This document shows positions 27,981 to 37,415 of a stretch of 64,000 nucleotides of DNA, one piece after another. A model generated the notes under the pieces. The model saw only the letters and a program-made list of their open reading frames with translations, did no database searches and was not told the origin of the DNA. The stretch comes from Pseudomonas ekonensis (GTDB lineage Bacteria; Pseudomonadota; Gammaproteobacteria; Pseudomonadales; Pseudomonadaceae): positions 820,001 to 884,000 of the forward strand of contig NZ_JAHSTS010000001.1 of the NCBI RefSeq assembly GCF_019145435.1, in the 5' to 3' direction. The position numbers and the translations under genes were made by a program. Each line of letters starts with the position of its first letter. Positions within the stretch are counted from its first letter, which is position 1.

Positions 27981-29669
27981 ATGCAACCTGATTTCTGGAA
28001 TGACAAACGCCCGGCGGGCGTGCCCCTGGACATCGACGCGGGTGAGTTCAAGTCGGTGATCGAGGTGTTCGAGCGTTCCTGCAAGAAATTCGCGGACCGC
28101 CCGGCGTTCAGCAACATGGGCGTGACCCTGACCTACGCCGAGCTCGAACGTCACAGCGCGGCGTTCGCCGGCTACCTGCAGGCGCACACCGATCTGGTGC
28201 CGGGGGACCGCATCGCGGTGCAGATGCCCAACGTCCTGCATTATCCGATCGCCGTGTTCGGCGCCTTGCGGGCGGGGCTGATCGTGGTCAACACCAACCC
28301 GCTGTACACCGCTCGGGAGATGCGTCACCAGTTTAAGGACTCCGGCGCCCGGGCGCTGGTGTACCTGAACATGTTCGGCCAGAAGGTGCAGGAAGTGCTG
28401 GCGGACACCGACATCCAGTACCTGATCGAAGCGAAGATGGGCGACCTGATGCCCACCGCCAAGGGCTGGCTGGTCAATACAGTGGTCAGCAAGGTGAAGA
28501 AGATGGTGCCGGCCTATTCGCTGCCCCAGGCGCTGTCGTTCAAGAGCGCGCTGCGCCTGGGCCGGGGCCTGGGCATCAAGCCGCTGAAGGTCGGCCTGGA
28601 CGACATCGCCGTGCTGCAGTACACCGGCGGCACCACCGGTTTGGCCAAGGGCGCGATGCTTACCCACGGCAACCTGGTGGCCAACATGCAGCAGGTGCGT
28701 GCGTGCCTGGCCCAGCTCGGCGGCGACGGCCAGCCGCTGCTGCGCGAAGGCCAGGAAGTGATGATCGCGCCGCTGCCGCTGTACCACATCTATGCCTTCA
28801 CGGCGAACTGCATGTGCATGATGGTCTCCGGCAACCACAACGTGCTGATCACCAATCCGCGGGACATCGGCGGCTTCATCAAGGAACTGAAGAACTGGCG
28901 CTTCTCGGCGCTGCTGGGGCTCAACACCCTGTTCGTCGCGCTGATGGACCATTCGGACTTCAAGACCCTGGATTTCTCCAGCCTCAAGCTCACCAACTCC
29001 GGCGGCACCGCGCTGGTCAAGGCCACCGCCGAGCGCTGGGAACAGCTCACCGGTTGCCGCATCACCGAGGGCTACGGCCTGACCGAAACCTCGCCGGTGG
29101 CCTGCACCAACCCTTATGGTGACCAGTCGCGGCTGGGCACGGTGGGGCTGCCGGTGCCGGGCACCACCTTGAAGGTCATCGACGACGCAGGCGTCGAGCA
29201 GGCGACAGGGGAGCGCGGCGAGCTGTGCATCAAGGGGCCGCAGATCATGAAAGGCTACTGGCGCAAGCCCGAGGCCACCGCCGAGGTGCTGGACGCCGAC
29301 GGCTGGTTCAAGTCCGGCGACATCGCGGTGATCGATCCCGACGGCTTCGTGCGCATCGTCGACCGCAAGAAGGACATGATCATCGTCTCGGGCTTCAACG
29401 TGTACCCCAACGAAATCGAAGACGTGGTGATGGCGCACCCGAAGGTGGCCAACTGCGCGGTGATCGGCGTGCCGGACGAGCGTTCCGGCGAGGCGGTGAA
29501 GCTGTTTGTGGTGGCTCGGGAAACCGGCGTGAGCCTGGAGGAGCTCAAGGCGTACTGCAAAGAGAATTTCACCGCCTACAAGGTGCCCAAGCACATCGTG
29601 CTGCGCGAGTCGCTGCCGATGACCCCGGTCGGCAAGATCCTGCGGCGGGAACTGCGGGACATCGCCTGA
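27981..29669 (+). CDS. fadD2: Long-chain acyl-CoA synthetase FadD2
   Basis: ATP-dependent fatty-acid activating enzyme at the inner membrane, 562 residues. The AMP-binding motif YTGGTTGLAKGAML is at 214-227, GYGLTETSP in the middle, and the C-terminal DRKKDMIIVSGFNVYPNEIE motif near 462. The ATG at 27981 follows AAAGAGGA. An AAGAACAA motif covers the start and could bind Hfq/Crc. First of two tandem fadD genes with clearly similar sequences; order and neighbours match the P. aeruginosa fadD2-fadD1 pair. Confidence 0.93.
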   Translation: MQPDFWNDKRPAGVPLDIDAGEFKSVIEVFERSCKKFADRPAFSNMGVTLTYAELERHSAAFAGYLQAHTDLVPGDRIAVQMPNVLHYPIAVFGALRAGLIVVNTNPLYTAREMRHQFKDSGARALVYLNMFGQKVQEVLADTDIQYLIEAKMGDLMPTAKGWLVNTVVSKVKKMVPAYSLPQALSFKSALRLGRGLGIKPLKVGLDDIAVLQYTGGTTGLAKGAMLTHGNLVANMQQVRACLAQLGGDGQPLLREGQEVMIAPLPLYHIYAFTANCMCMMVSGNHNVLITNPRDIGGFIKELKNWRFSALLGLNTLFVALMDHSDFKTLDFSSLKLTNSGGTALVKATAERWEQLTGCRITEGYGLTETSPVACTNPYGDQSRLGTVGLPVPGTTLKVIDDAGVEQATGERGELCIKGPQIMKGYWRKPEATAEVLDADGWFKSGDIAVIDPDGFVRIVDRKKDMIIVSGFNVYPNEIEDVVMAHPKVANCAVIGVPDERSGEAVKLFVVARETGVSLEELKAYCKENFTAYKVPKHIVLRESLPMTPVGKILRRELRDIA

Positions 29670-30016
29670 CGGGCTGCGTCTGGCGCCATCGCGAGCAGGC
29701 TCGCTCCTACAGAGGCATGGACGCTTCTGCAGGAGCGATCCTGCTCGCGGTTTTTCAAGAGATGTCCCCGAAAACCGGGGCTTTCAAGGGTGTATAGGTT
29801 TTTTGCTCTAAAATGACTTTTAGCAGGTCTTGAGTCATTTAAATGACTGTGGCGACCACTTTTGGCTCTAGTCGCCCCTTGGCAAAGCTGCTACTCTCGG
29901 CGCGCTTTGTGACTTCTCGGCCTTGAAGAAAAGCCAGACTCACCACAATAAACACACACCAATAACAATCGCATCGAATGCGGTGTTGAATTCGCGTTGC
30001 TGAGGAGTGGGCTTCC
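29670..30016. other. fadD2-fadD1 intergenic region with REP pair and 16-nt palindrome
   Basis: No gene in 347 bases. It holds a REP pair (29686-29750: GCGAGCAGGCTCGCTCCTAC and an inverse copy), a weak hairpin CCCCG-N5-CGGGG (about 29764-29778), the perfect 16-nt palindrome AGTCATTTAAATGACT (29833-29848) with a nearby extra ATGACTTTT half site (29812), and a CA-rich leader (AATAACAA at 29961). fadD1 therefore probably has its own regulated promoter. Confidence 0.7.
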
Positions 30017-31720
30017 ATGATCGAAGACTTTTGGAAGGATAAGTACCCCGCTGGAATTGCTGCCGACATCAATCCAGACGAGTACCCGAATATTCAGGCA
30101 GTGCTGAAGCAGTCCTGCCAGCGCTTCGCCGACAAACCGGCTTTCAGCAACCTGGGCAAGACGATCACCTACGGTGAACTGTACGAATTGTCCGGTGCCT
30201 TTGCCGCGTACCTGCAACAGCATACCGATTTGCAGCCCGGTGATCGAATCGCCGTGCAGTTGCCCAACGTCCTGCAGTACCCGGTGGCCGTCTTCGGTGC
30301 CATCCGCGCCGGGCTGATCGTGGTCAACACCAACCCGCTGTACACCGCGCGGGAGATGGAACACCAGTTCAACGACTCCGGCGCCAAGGCCCTGGTGTGC
30401 CTGGCGAACATGGCCCACCTGGCCGAGGCCGTGGTGCCCAAGACCGGCGTCAAGCACGTCATCGTCACCGAGGTCGCCGACCTGCTGTCGCCGTTCAAGC
30501 GCCTGCTGATCAACAGCGTCATCAAGTACGTGAAGAAGATGGTGCCGGCCTATCACCTGCCCAAGGCCGTCAAGTTCAACGACGTGCTGAGCAAGGGCCT
30601 GGGCCAGCCGGTGGCCGAAGCCAGCCCGGCCAGCGGCGACGTGGCCGTGCTGCAGTACACCGGCGGCACCACCGGCGTAGCCAAGGGCGCAATGCTGACC
30701 CACCGCAACCTGGTGGCGAACATGCTGCAGTGCAAGGCGCTGATGGGCTCCAACCTCAACGAGGGCTGCGAGATCCTGATCACGCCACTGCCGCTGTACC
30801 ACATCTACGCGTTCACCTTCCATTGCATGGCGATGATGCTGATCGGCAACCACAACATCCTGATCAGCAACCCGCGCGACCTGCCGGCGATGGTCAAGGA
30901 ACTGTCGAAGTGGAAGTTCAGCGGTTTCGTCGGCCTCAACACCCTGTTCGTGGCGCTGTGCAACAACGAAGGCTTCCGCAAGCTGGACTTCTCGGCGCTG
31001 AAGGTCACCCTGTCCGGCGGCATGGCCCTGCAGCTGGCGGCGGCCGAGCGCTGGAAAGCGGTCACCGGCTGTCCGATCTGCGAAGGCTACGGCATGACCG
31101 AAACCAGCCCGGTGGCCACGGTCAACCCGATCCAGAACATCCAGATCGGCACCATCGGCATTCCGGTGCCGTCGACCCTGTGCAAGGTCGTCGACGATGC
31201 TGGCGTCGAGCAGCCGATGGGCGAGATCGGCGAGCTGTGCGTCAAGGGCCCGCAAGTGATGAAGGGCTACTGGCAGCGCCAGGAGGCCACCGACGAGATC
31301 CTCGACAGCGAAGGCTGGCTCAAGACCGGCGACATCGCGCTGATCCAGCCGGACGGCTACATGCGCATCGTCGACCGCAAGAAGGACATGATCCTGGTCT
31401 CGGGCTTCAACGTGTACCCGAACGAGCTGGAAGACGTGCTGGCGACCCTGCCGGGCGTGCTGCAGTGCGCGGCCATCGGCATCCCTGACGAGAAGTCGGG
31501 CGAGGCGATCAAGATTTTCATCGTCGCGCGTCCGGGCGTCACCCTGACCAAGGAACAGGTGATGGAGCACATGCGCGCCAACGTCACCGGCTACAAGGTG
31601 CCGCGTTCGGTGGAGTTTCGCGATTCGCTGCCGACCACCAACGTCGGCAAGATCCTGCGCCGCGAACTGCGCGACGAAGAGCTCAAGAAGATCAAGGCCA
31701 AGAACGCCAGCGCCGCGTAA
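30017..31720 (+). CDS. fadD1: Long-chain acyl-CoA synthetase FadD1
   Basis: Second acyl-CoA synthetase, 567 residues. AMP-binding motif YTGGTTGVAKGAML near 214, GYGMTETSP near 357, and DRKKDMILVSGFNVYPNELE near 453. It begins at ATG 30017 with GAGGAG about 10 bases upstream. It is about as long as FadD2 and highly similar, pointing to tandem duplication with later divergence; in P. aeruginosa the pair differ in chain-length preference and regulation. A strong terminator follows the stop by 7 bases. Confidence 0.94.
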   Translation: MIEDFWKDKYPAGIAADINPDEYPNIQAVLKQSCQRFADKPAFSNLGKTITYGELYELSGAFAAYLQQHTDLQPGDRIAVQLPNVLQYPVAVFGAIRAGLIVVNTNPLYTAREMEHQFNDSGAKALVCLANMAHLAEAVVPKTGVKHVIVTEVADLLSPFKRLLINSVIKYVKKMVPAYHLPKAVKFNDVLSKGLGQPVAEASPASGDVAVLQYTGGTTGVAKGAMLTHRNLVANMLQCKALMGSNLNEGCEILITPLPLYHIYAFTFHCMAMMLIGNHNILISNPRDLPAMVKELSKWKFSGFVGLNTLFVALCNNEGFRKLDFSALKVTLSGGMALQLAAAERWKAVTGCPICEGYGMTETSPVATVNPIQNIQIGTIGIPVPSTLCKVVDDAGVEQPMGEIGELCVKGPQVMKGYWQRQEATDEILDSEGWLKTGDIALIQPDGYMRIVDRKKDMILVSGFNVYPNELEDVLATLPGVLQCAAIGIPDEKSGEAIKIFIVARPGVTLTKEQVMEHMRANVTGYKVPRSVEFRDSLPTTNVGKILRRELRDEELKKIKAKNASAA

Positions 31721-31727
31721 ACAAGAA

Positions 31728-31752
31728 GCCCCGCAGATGCGGGGCTTTTTTT
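31728..31752 (+). terminator. Rho-independent terminator after fadD1
   Basis: GCCCCGCA and TGCGGGGC (loop GA) followed by seven T residues. Confidence 0.92.
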
Positions 31753-31787
31753 CGCCGGTCGCCGGCTGCTGCGGCGAGGGAGCTGCC

Positions 31788-32165
31788 TTACTGACGGAAC
31801 CTGGCGAAGTTCACGTTCGTGCCCGCCGGGCGCATGTCCTGCAGGAACGAATCCTTGTCGGCGCTCAGTTCCAGGCTCAGGGCGGCCTTGCGCTTGCCCT
31901 GGTTGCGCACCACCAGGCCGTCGAGCTGTTCGCGCAGGAACGCGGTCGGCACCTTCACGTGCAGCAGTTCGTCGGTGGCCGGGTTGTGCATCAGCAGATG
32001 GATCCACGGGTATTGGCCGATCGCCAGGCGCGACATCGGGATGTCGAACCACCAGATGTTGCGGTTGCGGTTCAGTTCGGTGAAGTGGCAGTTGTTGACG
32101 CCGAGCACGGCACCGCCCAGTTGCTGGTTGATTCGGGCGATGGCCTGCGGTTTGTCGAGTTTCAT
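31788..32165 (-). CDS. Conserved hypothetical protein (next to fadD1)
   Basis: 125 residues from ATG 32165; I do not recognise a named domain. No signal peptide or membrane segment is visible. The protein has a mixed alpha/beta pattern with NRNIWWFDIPMSRL and YPWIHLLMHNP segments and a charged C-terminus. It faces fadD1 convergently. The P. aeruginosa gene PA3298 sits in the same place as I recall, so this is probably its orthologue. The longer in-frame extension upstream lies antisense to the csbD gene and is not credible. Confidence 0.7.
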   Translation of the reverse strand: MKLDKPQAIARINQQLGGAVLGVNNCHFTELNRNRNIWWFDIPMSRLAIGQYPWIHLLMHNPATDELLHVKVPTAFLREQLDGLVVRNQGKRKAALSLELSADKDSFLQDMRPAGTNVNFARFRQ

Positions 32166-32361
32166 GGGAATCCTGCGGGTCGGTCTTGGGCGCGTGGCGC
32201 CCGTCAGGTGGGCATTCTCGGGGCAAACCCGGCAAACATAAAGCCCGGCATGCCCGGCGCGACGAATGAATGCCGCCGAAAATAAATGAAACCTTGGGCG
32301 AACCCGGTCAGTCCACCATTGCGTAATGACTTTCCCCGTCAATGTTCCAAGGAGAATCACC

Positions 32362-32553
32362 ATGGGCAGCACGAGCGATAAAGTGAAAGGCATGGCCAAC
32401 GAAGCGGTCGGCAACGTCAAGCAAGGCGTCGGCAAGGCCACCGACAACCAGCGTCTGCAGGCCGAAGGCAAGCTTCAGGAAAAGAAAGGCGAAGCCCAGC
32501 AAGCGATAGGCAAGGCCAAGGACGCGATCAAGAAAGGTGTCGACAAGGCGTGA
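32362..32553 (+). CDS. CsbD family stress protein
   Basis: 63-residue, highly charged, Lys/Ala/Gly-rich protein with the CsbD pattern ([20 protein letters not shown] near residues 5-24). These small proteins are general-stress induced and of unknown biochemical role. The ATG at 32362 has a clear AAGGAG 8 bases upstream, which excludes the earlier in-frame ATG at 32326. Followed by its own terminator, so monocistronic. Confidence 0.92.
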   Translation: MGSTSDKVKGMANEAVGNVKQGVGKATDNQRLQAEGKLQEKKGEAQQAIGKAKDAIKKGVDKA

Positions 32554-32578
32554 CCCGGCCTTGAACGATTCACCCCGG

Positions 32579-32604
32579 CGGCCATCCAAGGATGGCCGTT
32601 TTTT
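32579..32604 (+). terminator. Rho-independent terminator after csbD-like gene
   Basis: CGGCCATCC/GGATGGCCG stem with an AA loop and six T residues. Confidence 0.92.
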
Positions 32605-32727
32605 GTGCCGTTCACATGCGGTCACGGAACACGGTGTTTCAACGGCGCCAAGTAAGCTACCTTGATGAAAGAGCACGGCCCCTGAGTCGCCACGACTTGA
32701 ACCTGTTTGCGGCGAAAGGAGACGCGA

Positions 32728-33678
32728 ATGATTTTTCCGGACATGAAAGGTCTGCCCCTGCACCGGGTGATGGTGCGCACGGTCACTGAATTCATCGCCG
32801 ACGAGATGTCGACCTATGCCTCGGCGCTGGCCTACCAGATGCTGTTCTCGCTGTTCCCGTTCATCCTGTTCCTGATCGCCCTGATCGGTTTCCTGCACCT
32901 GCCGGACTTCTTTTCCTGGCTGCGCCTGCAATCGGAACTGGTGCTGCCGCCCCAGGCGCTGGAGCAGGTCAATCCGGTGATCGACCAACTGCAGCAGTCC
33001 AAGGGCGGCTTGCTCTCGGTGGGTATCGTGATCGCCCTGTACACCGCGTCCGCCGGTGTGCGGCTGATGATGAGCGCGATGAACGCCGCCTACGACGTCG
33101 TCGAGGGCCGGCCGATCTGGAAGCGCTTTCCGCTCTCGGTCATCTACACCGTCGGCATCGCCGGGATGCTGCTGGTGGCCGCCGCGCTGATGGTGCTCGG
33201 GCCCCAGGTGATGGGCTGGATCGCGTCGCAGGTGGGGCTGGAGGAAGAGGTCGTCACGGTGTGGACGATCGCCCGCTGGCCGGTGATCGTGATCCTGATG
33301 ATGGTCGCCGTGGCGGTCATCTACTACGTGATGCCCGACGTCAAGCAGGAGTTCCGCTTCATCACCCCAGGCTCGGTGCTGGCGGTGGTGGTCTGGATCG
33401 TCGCCTCCCTGGGCTTCGCGTTCTACGTCAAGACGTTCGCCAACTACAACGCGATGTATGGCAGCATCGGTGCGATCATCGTGCTGTTGCTGTACTTCTA
33501 CATTTCCTCGGCGGTGCTGCTGCTCGGCGCGGAGATGAACGCGGTGATCGAACACATGTCCAGCGAGGGCAAGGATCCGGGCGAGCGAGTCCCCGGCGAA
33601 CTCGCCGAACATCCCAAACAACACGTTTCCGGCCTGGGGCGCGACCATTCGCTCAAGCCGAACGCAGACGAAGCCTGA
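32728..33678 (+). CDS. YihY/BrkB family inner-membrane protein
   Basis: 316-residue polytopic membrane protein, normal for the YihY/virulence factor BrkB family (formerly annotated as RNase BN). About six hydrophobic helices; family segments [20 protein letters not shown] near 35 and FKIYV-like [19 protein letters not shown] near 236 with the [19 protein letters not shown] helix. Start ATG 32728 has AAAGGAGA directly upstream. Function unresolved in the family (transport or envelope role). It ends 2 bases before the deformylase gene, suggesting co-transcription. Confidence 0.88.
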   Translation: MIFPDMKGLPLHRVMVRTVTEFIADEMSTYASALAYQMLFSLFPFILFLIALIGFLHLPDFFSWLRLQSELVLPPQALEQVNPVIDQLQQSKGGLLSVGIVIALYTASAGVRLMMSAMNAAYDVVEGRPIWKRFPLSVIYTVGIAGMLLVAAALMVLGPQVMGWIASQVGLEEEVVTVWTIARWPVIVILMMVAVAVIYYVMPDVKQEFRFITPGSVLAVVVWIVASLGFAFYVKTFANYNAMYGSIGAIIVLLLYFYISSAVLLLGAEMNAVIEHMSSEGKDPGERVPGELAEHPKQHVSGLGRDHSLKPNADEA

Positions 33679-33680
33679 CC

Positions 33681-34220
33681 ATGATCCGTGAAATCCTGAA
33701 GATGGGCGACGAGCGCCTGCTGCGCATCGCGCCGCCGGTGCCGGCCGAGATGTTCGACACCCCTGAACTGTGGCAATTGATCGACGACATGTTCCAGACC
33801 ATGGAAAGCGTCGGCGGCGTCGGGCTGGCGGCGCCGCAGATCGGCGTCGACCTGCAGCTGGTGATCTTCGGCTTCGAGCGCAGCGAGCGTTACCCGGACG
33901 CCGAAGCGGTGCCGCAGACGATCCTGATCAACCCGCTGATCACGCCGTTGAGTCCGCTGACGGAAGAGGGCTTCGAGGGCTGCCTGTCGGTGCCCGGCCT
34001 GCGTGGCGCGGTGGACCGCTATCAGCGGATCCGCTATGAAGGCGTCGACCCCAAGGGCCAGCCGATCGTGCGCACGGCGTCGGGTTTCCATGCGCGGGTG
34101 GTGCAGCATGAGTGCGACCACCTGATCGGCCGGCTGTACCCGTCGCGCATCACCGATTTCAGCAAGTTCGGTTTCACCGAGGTGATGTTCCCGGACCTCG
34201 ATCCCAGCGCCGACGACTGA
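33681..34220 (+). CDS. def: Peptide deformylase
   Basis: Metalloenzyme removing the N-formyl group from nascent proteins, 179 residues. All three motifs are present: GVGLAAPQ (46-53), EGCLS (99-103) with metal ligand Cys101, and HECDH (143-147) with His143, His147 and catalytic Glu144. The start ATG 33681 lies 2 bases after the brkB-like stop; longer in-frame extensions overlap that gene. It is not next to fmt/tRNA genes, so it is probably an additional deformylase copy rather than the ribosomal-operon one. Confidence 0.93.
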   Translation: MIREILKMGDERLLRIAPPVPAEMFDTPELWQLIDDMFQTMESVGGVGLAAPQIGVDLQLVIFGFERSERYPDAEAVPQTILINPLITPLSPLTEEGFEGCLSVPGLRGAVDRYQRIRYEGVDPKGQPIVRTASGFHARVVQHECDHLIGRLYPSRITDFSKFGFTEVMFPDLDPSADD

Positions 34221-34273
34221 TTCCGGATCTGCAGGAGCCAGCAGGCTGGCGCCTGCATGAGAATCCCGACCGG

Positions 34274-34693
34274 TCAGCTTCGGCGCGGCTCAAGCCCCAT
34301 CGCAATCATCGGCTTGCTGCGCGCATAGCGGCTCAGGCGTTCGGCCAGGGCGTAGGGCAGGGCGGTGTCGACGCTGAACCCCTGCCGCTCGTAGAAACCC
34401 CGCAAATCCGGATGGCAGAACAGCCACACCGGTTCATCCAGACCGTTCACCGCCTCGCCCGTCAGCCTGGCCGCGAGGCCCTGTGCGCGGCAGTCGGGCG
34501 CAACGAACAAGCCGGTCAGCCAGTGCCCGCCGGCCACCGGCCGCAGGCACAGCGCAGCGACGATCTCTTCACGCCGGGCCACCCACAGCTGCGCTTCGCG
34601 CACCGCTTTCATCGACGAGCCGTGGGCGCGGTAGAACTTGTTCATCAGCGGCCAGGACAGGGCGTCGAGCCGGGCGTACAGGGTGTCGGGCAT
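34274..34693 (-). CDS. GNAT family N-acetyltransferase
   Basis: 139 residues from ATG 34693. The acetyl-CoA-binding motif A is recognisable as LTGLFVAPDCRAQGLAARL near residues 61-79, followed by FCHPDLRGFYERQGF, the usual GNAT beta5/alpha4 region. The N-terminal part (LNKFYRAHGSSMK-like) follows the small single-domain GNAT pattern. Substrate unknown. It stands alone between def and the divergently oriented desaturase gene. Confidence 0.85.
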   Translation of the reverse strand: MPDTLYARLDALSWPLMNKFYRAHGSSMKAVREAQLWVARREEIVAALCLRPVAGGHWLTGLFVAPDCRAQGLAARLTGEAVNGLDEPVWLFCHPDLRGFYERQGFSVDTALPYALAERLSRYARSKPMIAMGLEPRRS

Positions 34694-34813
34694 GGTGGGG
34701 CACCGGGCTGGCGAAAGGGGCGGATTATACGGCGCGCATCCTCGGAAAAATAATCTGCAAGATTGGCGGGGCCCGTTGCACAGAAGAAGGTGAATCCTGT
34801 GCCGAGCCCTGCC

Positions 34814-35755
34814 ATGCCCCACTATTTCGACGATGACCATCGCCAGCAGATCGAAGCCCTGCGCCGACGCTTCACCGCCCGCACCGAATGGCCGACCTGG
34901 CTGTTGCTGATCGGCGTTTACGGTGCCTGGTTCGCCGTGATGCTGGGCAGCGGCTGGCTCGGCCTCGGCTGGAGCACCGCGCTGCTGATCCCGTTGCTGG
35001 TGCTGTGGCTGTCGGTGCAGCACGAACTGCTCCACGGCCACCCGACCCGCTCGGTGGCGCTGAACAAGCTGCTGGGCTATGCGCCGTTCGCGGTCTGGTA
35101 TCCGTACACCCTCTACCGCGACAGCCACCTGCTGCACCATCGCGACGAAGACCTGACCGTGCCCGGCATCGATCCCGAAAGCCGCTACCTGAGTGCCGAA
35201 CGCTGGCGCGGCAGTTCGCTGCTCGGGCGCAGCCTGCACTGGCTGAACAAGACCGTGCTCGGCCGCTTCATCCTCGGCGCGCCGCTGGCGTTGCTGGCGC
35301 TGGCCGGCGAAGAGCTGGACCGCCTCAGGCGCGGCGATCTCCAGGCCTGGCGCATGTGGCTGACCCATGGCGCCCTGACCGTGCTGATGCTGGTGTTCAT
35401 CGCCCGTTGCAGCGTGTTGCCGGTGTGGCATTACCTGTTGCTGATCAGCGTGCCGGCGCTGTCGGTGGCCATGATCCGCTCCTACTACGAACACCGCCCG
35501 CACGAGCGTCCGGAGCAGCGCACGGTGCTCAACGAAGCGGGATGGCCATGGCGCTGGCTGTTCCTGAACCTCAACTTTCACCTGGTGCACCATGACCTGC
35601 CGAAGCTGGCGTGGTACGACCTGCCCGAGGCCTACCGGATGCGCCGGGCGCAGTGGGTGGCGCGCAGCGGCGGGTTCGTGGTGCAAGGGTACGGGCAGTT
35701 GTGGCGCAGGCATGGGCTCAAGCCGATCGACAGCCCTGAGCATCCCTTTCACTGA
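34814..35755 (+). CDS. Membrane fatty acid desaturase family protein
   Basis: Di-iron membrane enzyme of the desaturase/hydroxylase superfamily, 313 residues from ATG 34814. Three His clusters are visible: HELLHGH (near 73), HLLHHRDED (near 106) and FHLVHHDLP (near 256). At least four hydrophobic segments flank them. An in-frame GTG at 34799 has a better ribosome site (GAAGGTG) and would add five residues; I could not decide between the two. Whether it acts on lipids, a carotenoid-like or another substrate is not evident. Confidence 0.85.
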   Translation: MPHYFDDDHRQQIEALRRRFTARTEWPTWLLLIGVYGAWFAVMLGSGWLGLGWSTALLIPLLVLWLSVQHELLHGHPTRSVALNKLLGYAPFAVWYPYTLYRDSHLLHHRDEDLTVPGIDPESRYLSAERWRGSSLLGRSLHWLNKTVLGRFILGAPLALLALAGEELDRLRRGDLQAWRMWLTHGALTVLMLVFIARCSVLPVWHYLLLISVPALSVAMIRSYYEHRPHERPEQRTVLNEAGWPWRWLFLNLNFHLVHHDLPKLAWYDLPEAYRMRRAQWVARSGGFVVQGYGQLWRRHGLKPIDSPEHPFH

Positions 35756-35769
35756 ACTGACTTGCGGCG

Positions 35770-35925
35770 GCCATGCTGACGCCTTCGCGGGCAAGCCCGC
35801 TCCCACATTGACCGCGTCGCGCACAAGACCTGCGGGAGCGGGCTTGCCCGCGAAGGCGATGTCAACGCCAGGCAAATGTTCGATGATCCACCGCCATCGC
35901 GAGCCGGCTCGCGCCTACACTGGAA
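35770..35925. repeat. REP pair and third REP-like copy
   Basis: TTCGCGGGCAAGCCCGCTCC and the inverse GGAGCGGGCTTGCCCGCGAA flank about 30 bases (35787-35862). A divergent copy of the GCGAGCCGGCTCGCGCC type follows at about 35895. Confidence 0.8.
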
Positions 35926-35948
35926 ATTCGCTGAATGGATGACCGTTC

Positions 35949-36740
35949 ATGACCCGACGCCACGCCGAACTCTTGATGTACACGGCCCCGGAACCGATCC
36001 GCGCCGCCAACGAACGCTGGCTGGCGCACATCCTCGAGCACCTGGGGCACAGCCGCCTGAGCGCCGAAGGCCTGTCGCTGCCGGAACTCTGGCTGTCCCC
36101 GGACCTGCTGCTGACCCAGACCTGCGGCTATCCGCTGATGACGGCGTTGAGCGGCCGGGTGCGCCTCGTCGGACGGCCCCGCTACGAGCTGCCCGACAGC
36201 AGCGCCGGCCTCCATTGCAGTCTGATCCTCGCCCGGGCCGCCGATCCGCGCAGCACCCTGGCGGACTTTCGCGGCAGTCGCGGGGTGATCAACAGCGACG
36301 ATTCCAACAGCGGCATGAACCTGCTGCGCCAGCGCCTGGCGCCGCTGCAGCGTGAGGGGAGGTTCTTCGGATCGGTCGGGCACAGCGGCGGCCACCGCGA
36401 GAGCCTGCGTTGGCTGCGGGAGGACCGTGCGGATCTGGCGGCCATCGACAGCGTGACCTACGCCTGCCTGGCGCGATATGCCGCCGACGAGGTCGAGGGG
36501 CTGCGGGTGGTGGAGCGCAGCGCAGCGAGCCCGACCTTGCCCTTCATCACCCGGCTCGGCACCACGGACGAGCAGGCCGAAAGCCTGCGCCAGGCGATGA
36601 ACCGGGCGCTGAGAGAACTGCCGGACGTGGCGCAGACCCTCGGTCTGCCGGAGGTGCTGCAGGCCAGCGAAAGCGATTACCGGATCCTGCTCGGCTATCG
36701 GGACGAGGCTCAGGCGTTGGGTTATGGCCGTGTGCAGTAG
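35949..36740 (+). CDS. PhnD/SsuA-type substrate-binding domain protein, no signal peptide
   Basis: 263 residues with the periplasmic-binding fold of phosphonate/sulfonate-type binding proteins: DFRGSRGVINSDDSNSGMN near 115, HSGGHRESLRWLREDRADLA near 145 and AAIDSVTY near 159. No N-terminal hydrophobic leader is seen from ATG 35949, and no in-frame upstream start adds one, so the product would be cytoplasmic or exported by another route. Alone in its transcription unit, without permease or ATPase genes. Ligand unknown. Confidence 0.78.
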   Translation: MTRRHAELLMYTAPEPIRAANERWLAHILEHLGHSRLSAEGLSLPELWLSPDLLLTQTCGYPLMTALSGRVRLVGRPRYELPDSSAGLHCSLILARAADPRSTLADFRGSRGVINSDDSNSGMNLLRQRLAPLQREGRFFGSVGHSGGHRESLRWLREDRADLAAIDSVTYACLARYAADEVEGLRVVERSAASPTLPFITRLGTTDEQAESLRQAMNRALRELPDVAQTLGLPEVLQASESDYRILLGYRDEAQALGYGRVQ

Positions 36741-36866
36741 CGGCTTCATCAATTCAAATTTGGAATATAAAAATTCTTTTTAAGTATTTTTAACGCATAA
36801 GGCGCCTTGCTAGGATCGCGCCACCGGACAACCGGACATACCGCGACCCTAACCCAAGGAGCCCAC

Positions 36867-37415
36867 ATGTCCGGCGCCGTCCTGTCCCGTCGTCACCCCG
36901 TCGAAGGCCTGTTCCGGGCCCATTACCGCTGGCTGTGCGCACGCCTGCGGCAGCACCTGAACGATGCCGCCGGCGTCGAGGACATCGCCGCCGAAACCTT
37001 TGCCCAATTGCTCGAGTCCTCCGGCCCCGACGCGATCCGCGAACCCCGCGCCTTGCTCATCACCATCGCCCGGCGCCTGTTGTACCGGCGCTGGCGGCGG
37101 GCCGACCTTGAGCGGCGTCACCTCGATGCCCTGCATCCGTGCGAGCCGCAGGCCAGCGCGTCTCCCGAAGAGCTGGCGCAGCTGTCGCAGACCCTCGGCC
37201 GCCTGGACCGCAGCCTCAAACGCCTGCCGGGCAAGGTGCGCTCGGCCTTCCTGCTGGCCCGGGTCGATGGCCTCACCTATCCGCAGATCGCCGCTGAACT
37301 GGGCATTTCCCAGCGCTCGGTGAGCGACTACATGACCCGTTCCCAGGCCCTGTGCGACCGCCACAGCGCCAACCAACCCCTGATCCGCCCCCTACAGAAC
37401 AAGAGGTCCGCATGA
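36867..37415 (+). CDS. ECF sigma factor, FecI-like, orphan
   Basis: 182-residue sigma factor with region 2 (about 12-75; GVEDIAAETFAQLLES) and region 4 (about 120-170; helix-turn-helix YPQIAAELGISQRSVSDYM). The start ATG 36867 has AAGGAG upstream. FecI-like factors normally precede a FecR anti-sigma and a TonB receptor; here neither is present. Instead the stop codon overlaps the start of a periplasmic amine-binding protein gene (ATGA), implying coupled translation. The promoter region (36755-36800) is unusually A/T-rich, resembling sulfur-starvation promoters in pseudomonads, but I cannot prove that. Confidence 0.87.
   Translation: MSGAVLSRRHPVEGLFRAHYRWLCARLRQHLNDAAGVEDIAAETFAQLLESSGPDAIREPRALLITIARRLLYRRWRRADLERRHLDALHPCEPQASASPEELAQLSQTLGRLDRSLKRLPGKVRSAFLLARVDGLTYPQIAAELGISQRSVSDYMTRSQALCDRHSANQPLIRPLQNKRSA

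Noticed and set aside
33261..33680. Long N-terminal extension of the deformylase frame
   Set aside because: Overlaps the YihY/BrkB gene out of frame; the [14 protein letters not shown] start at 33681 is the normal deformylase N-terminus.
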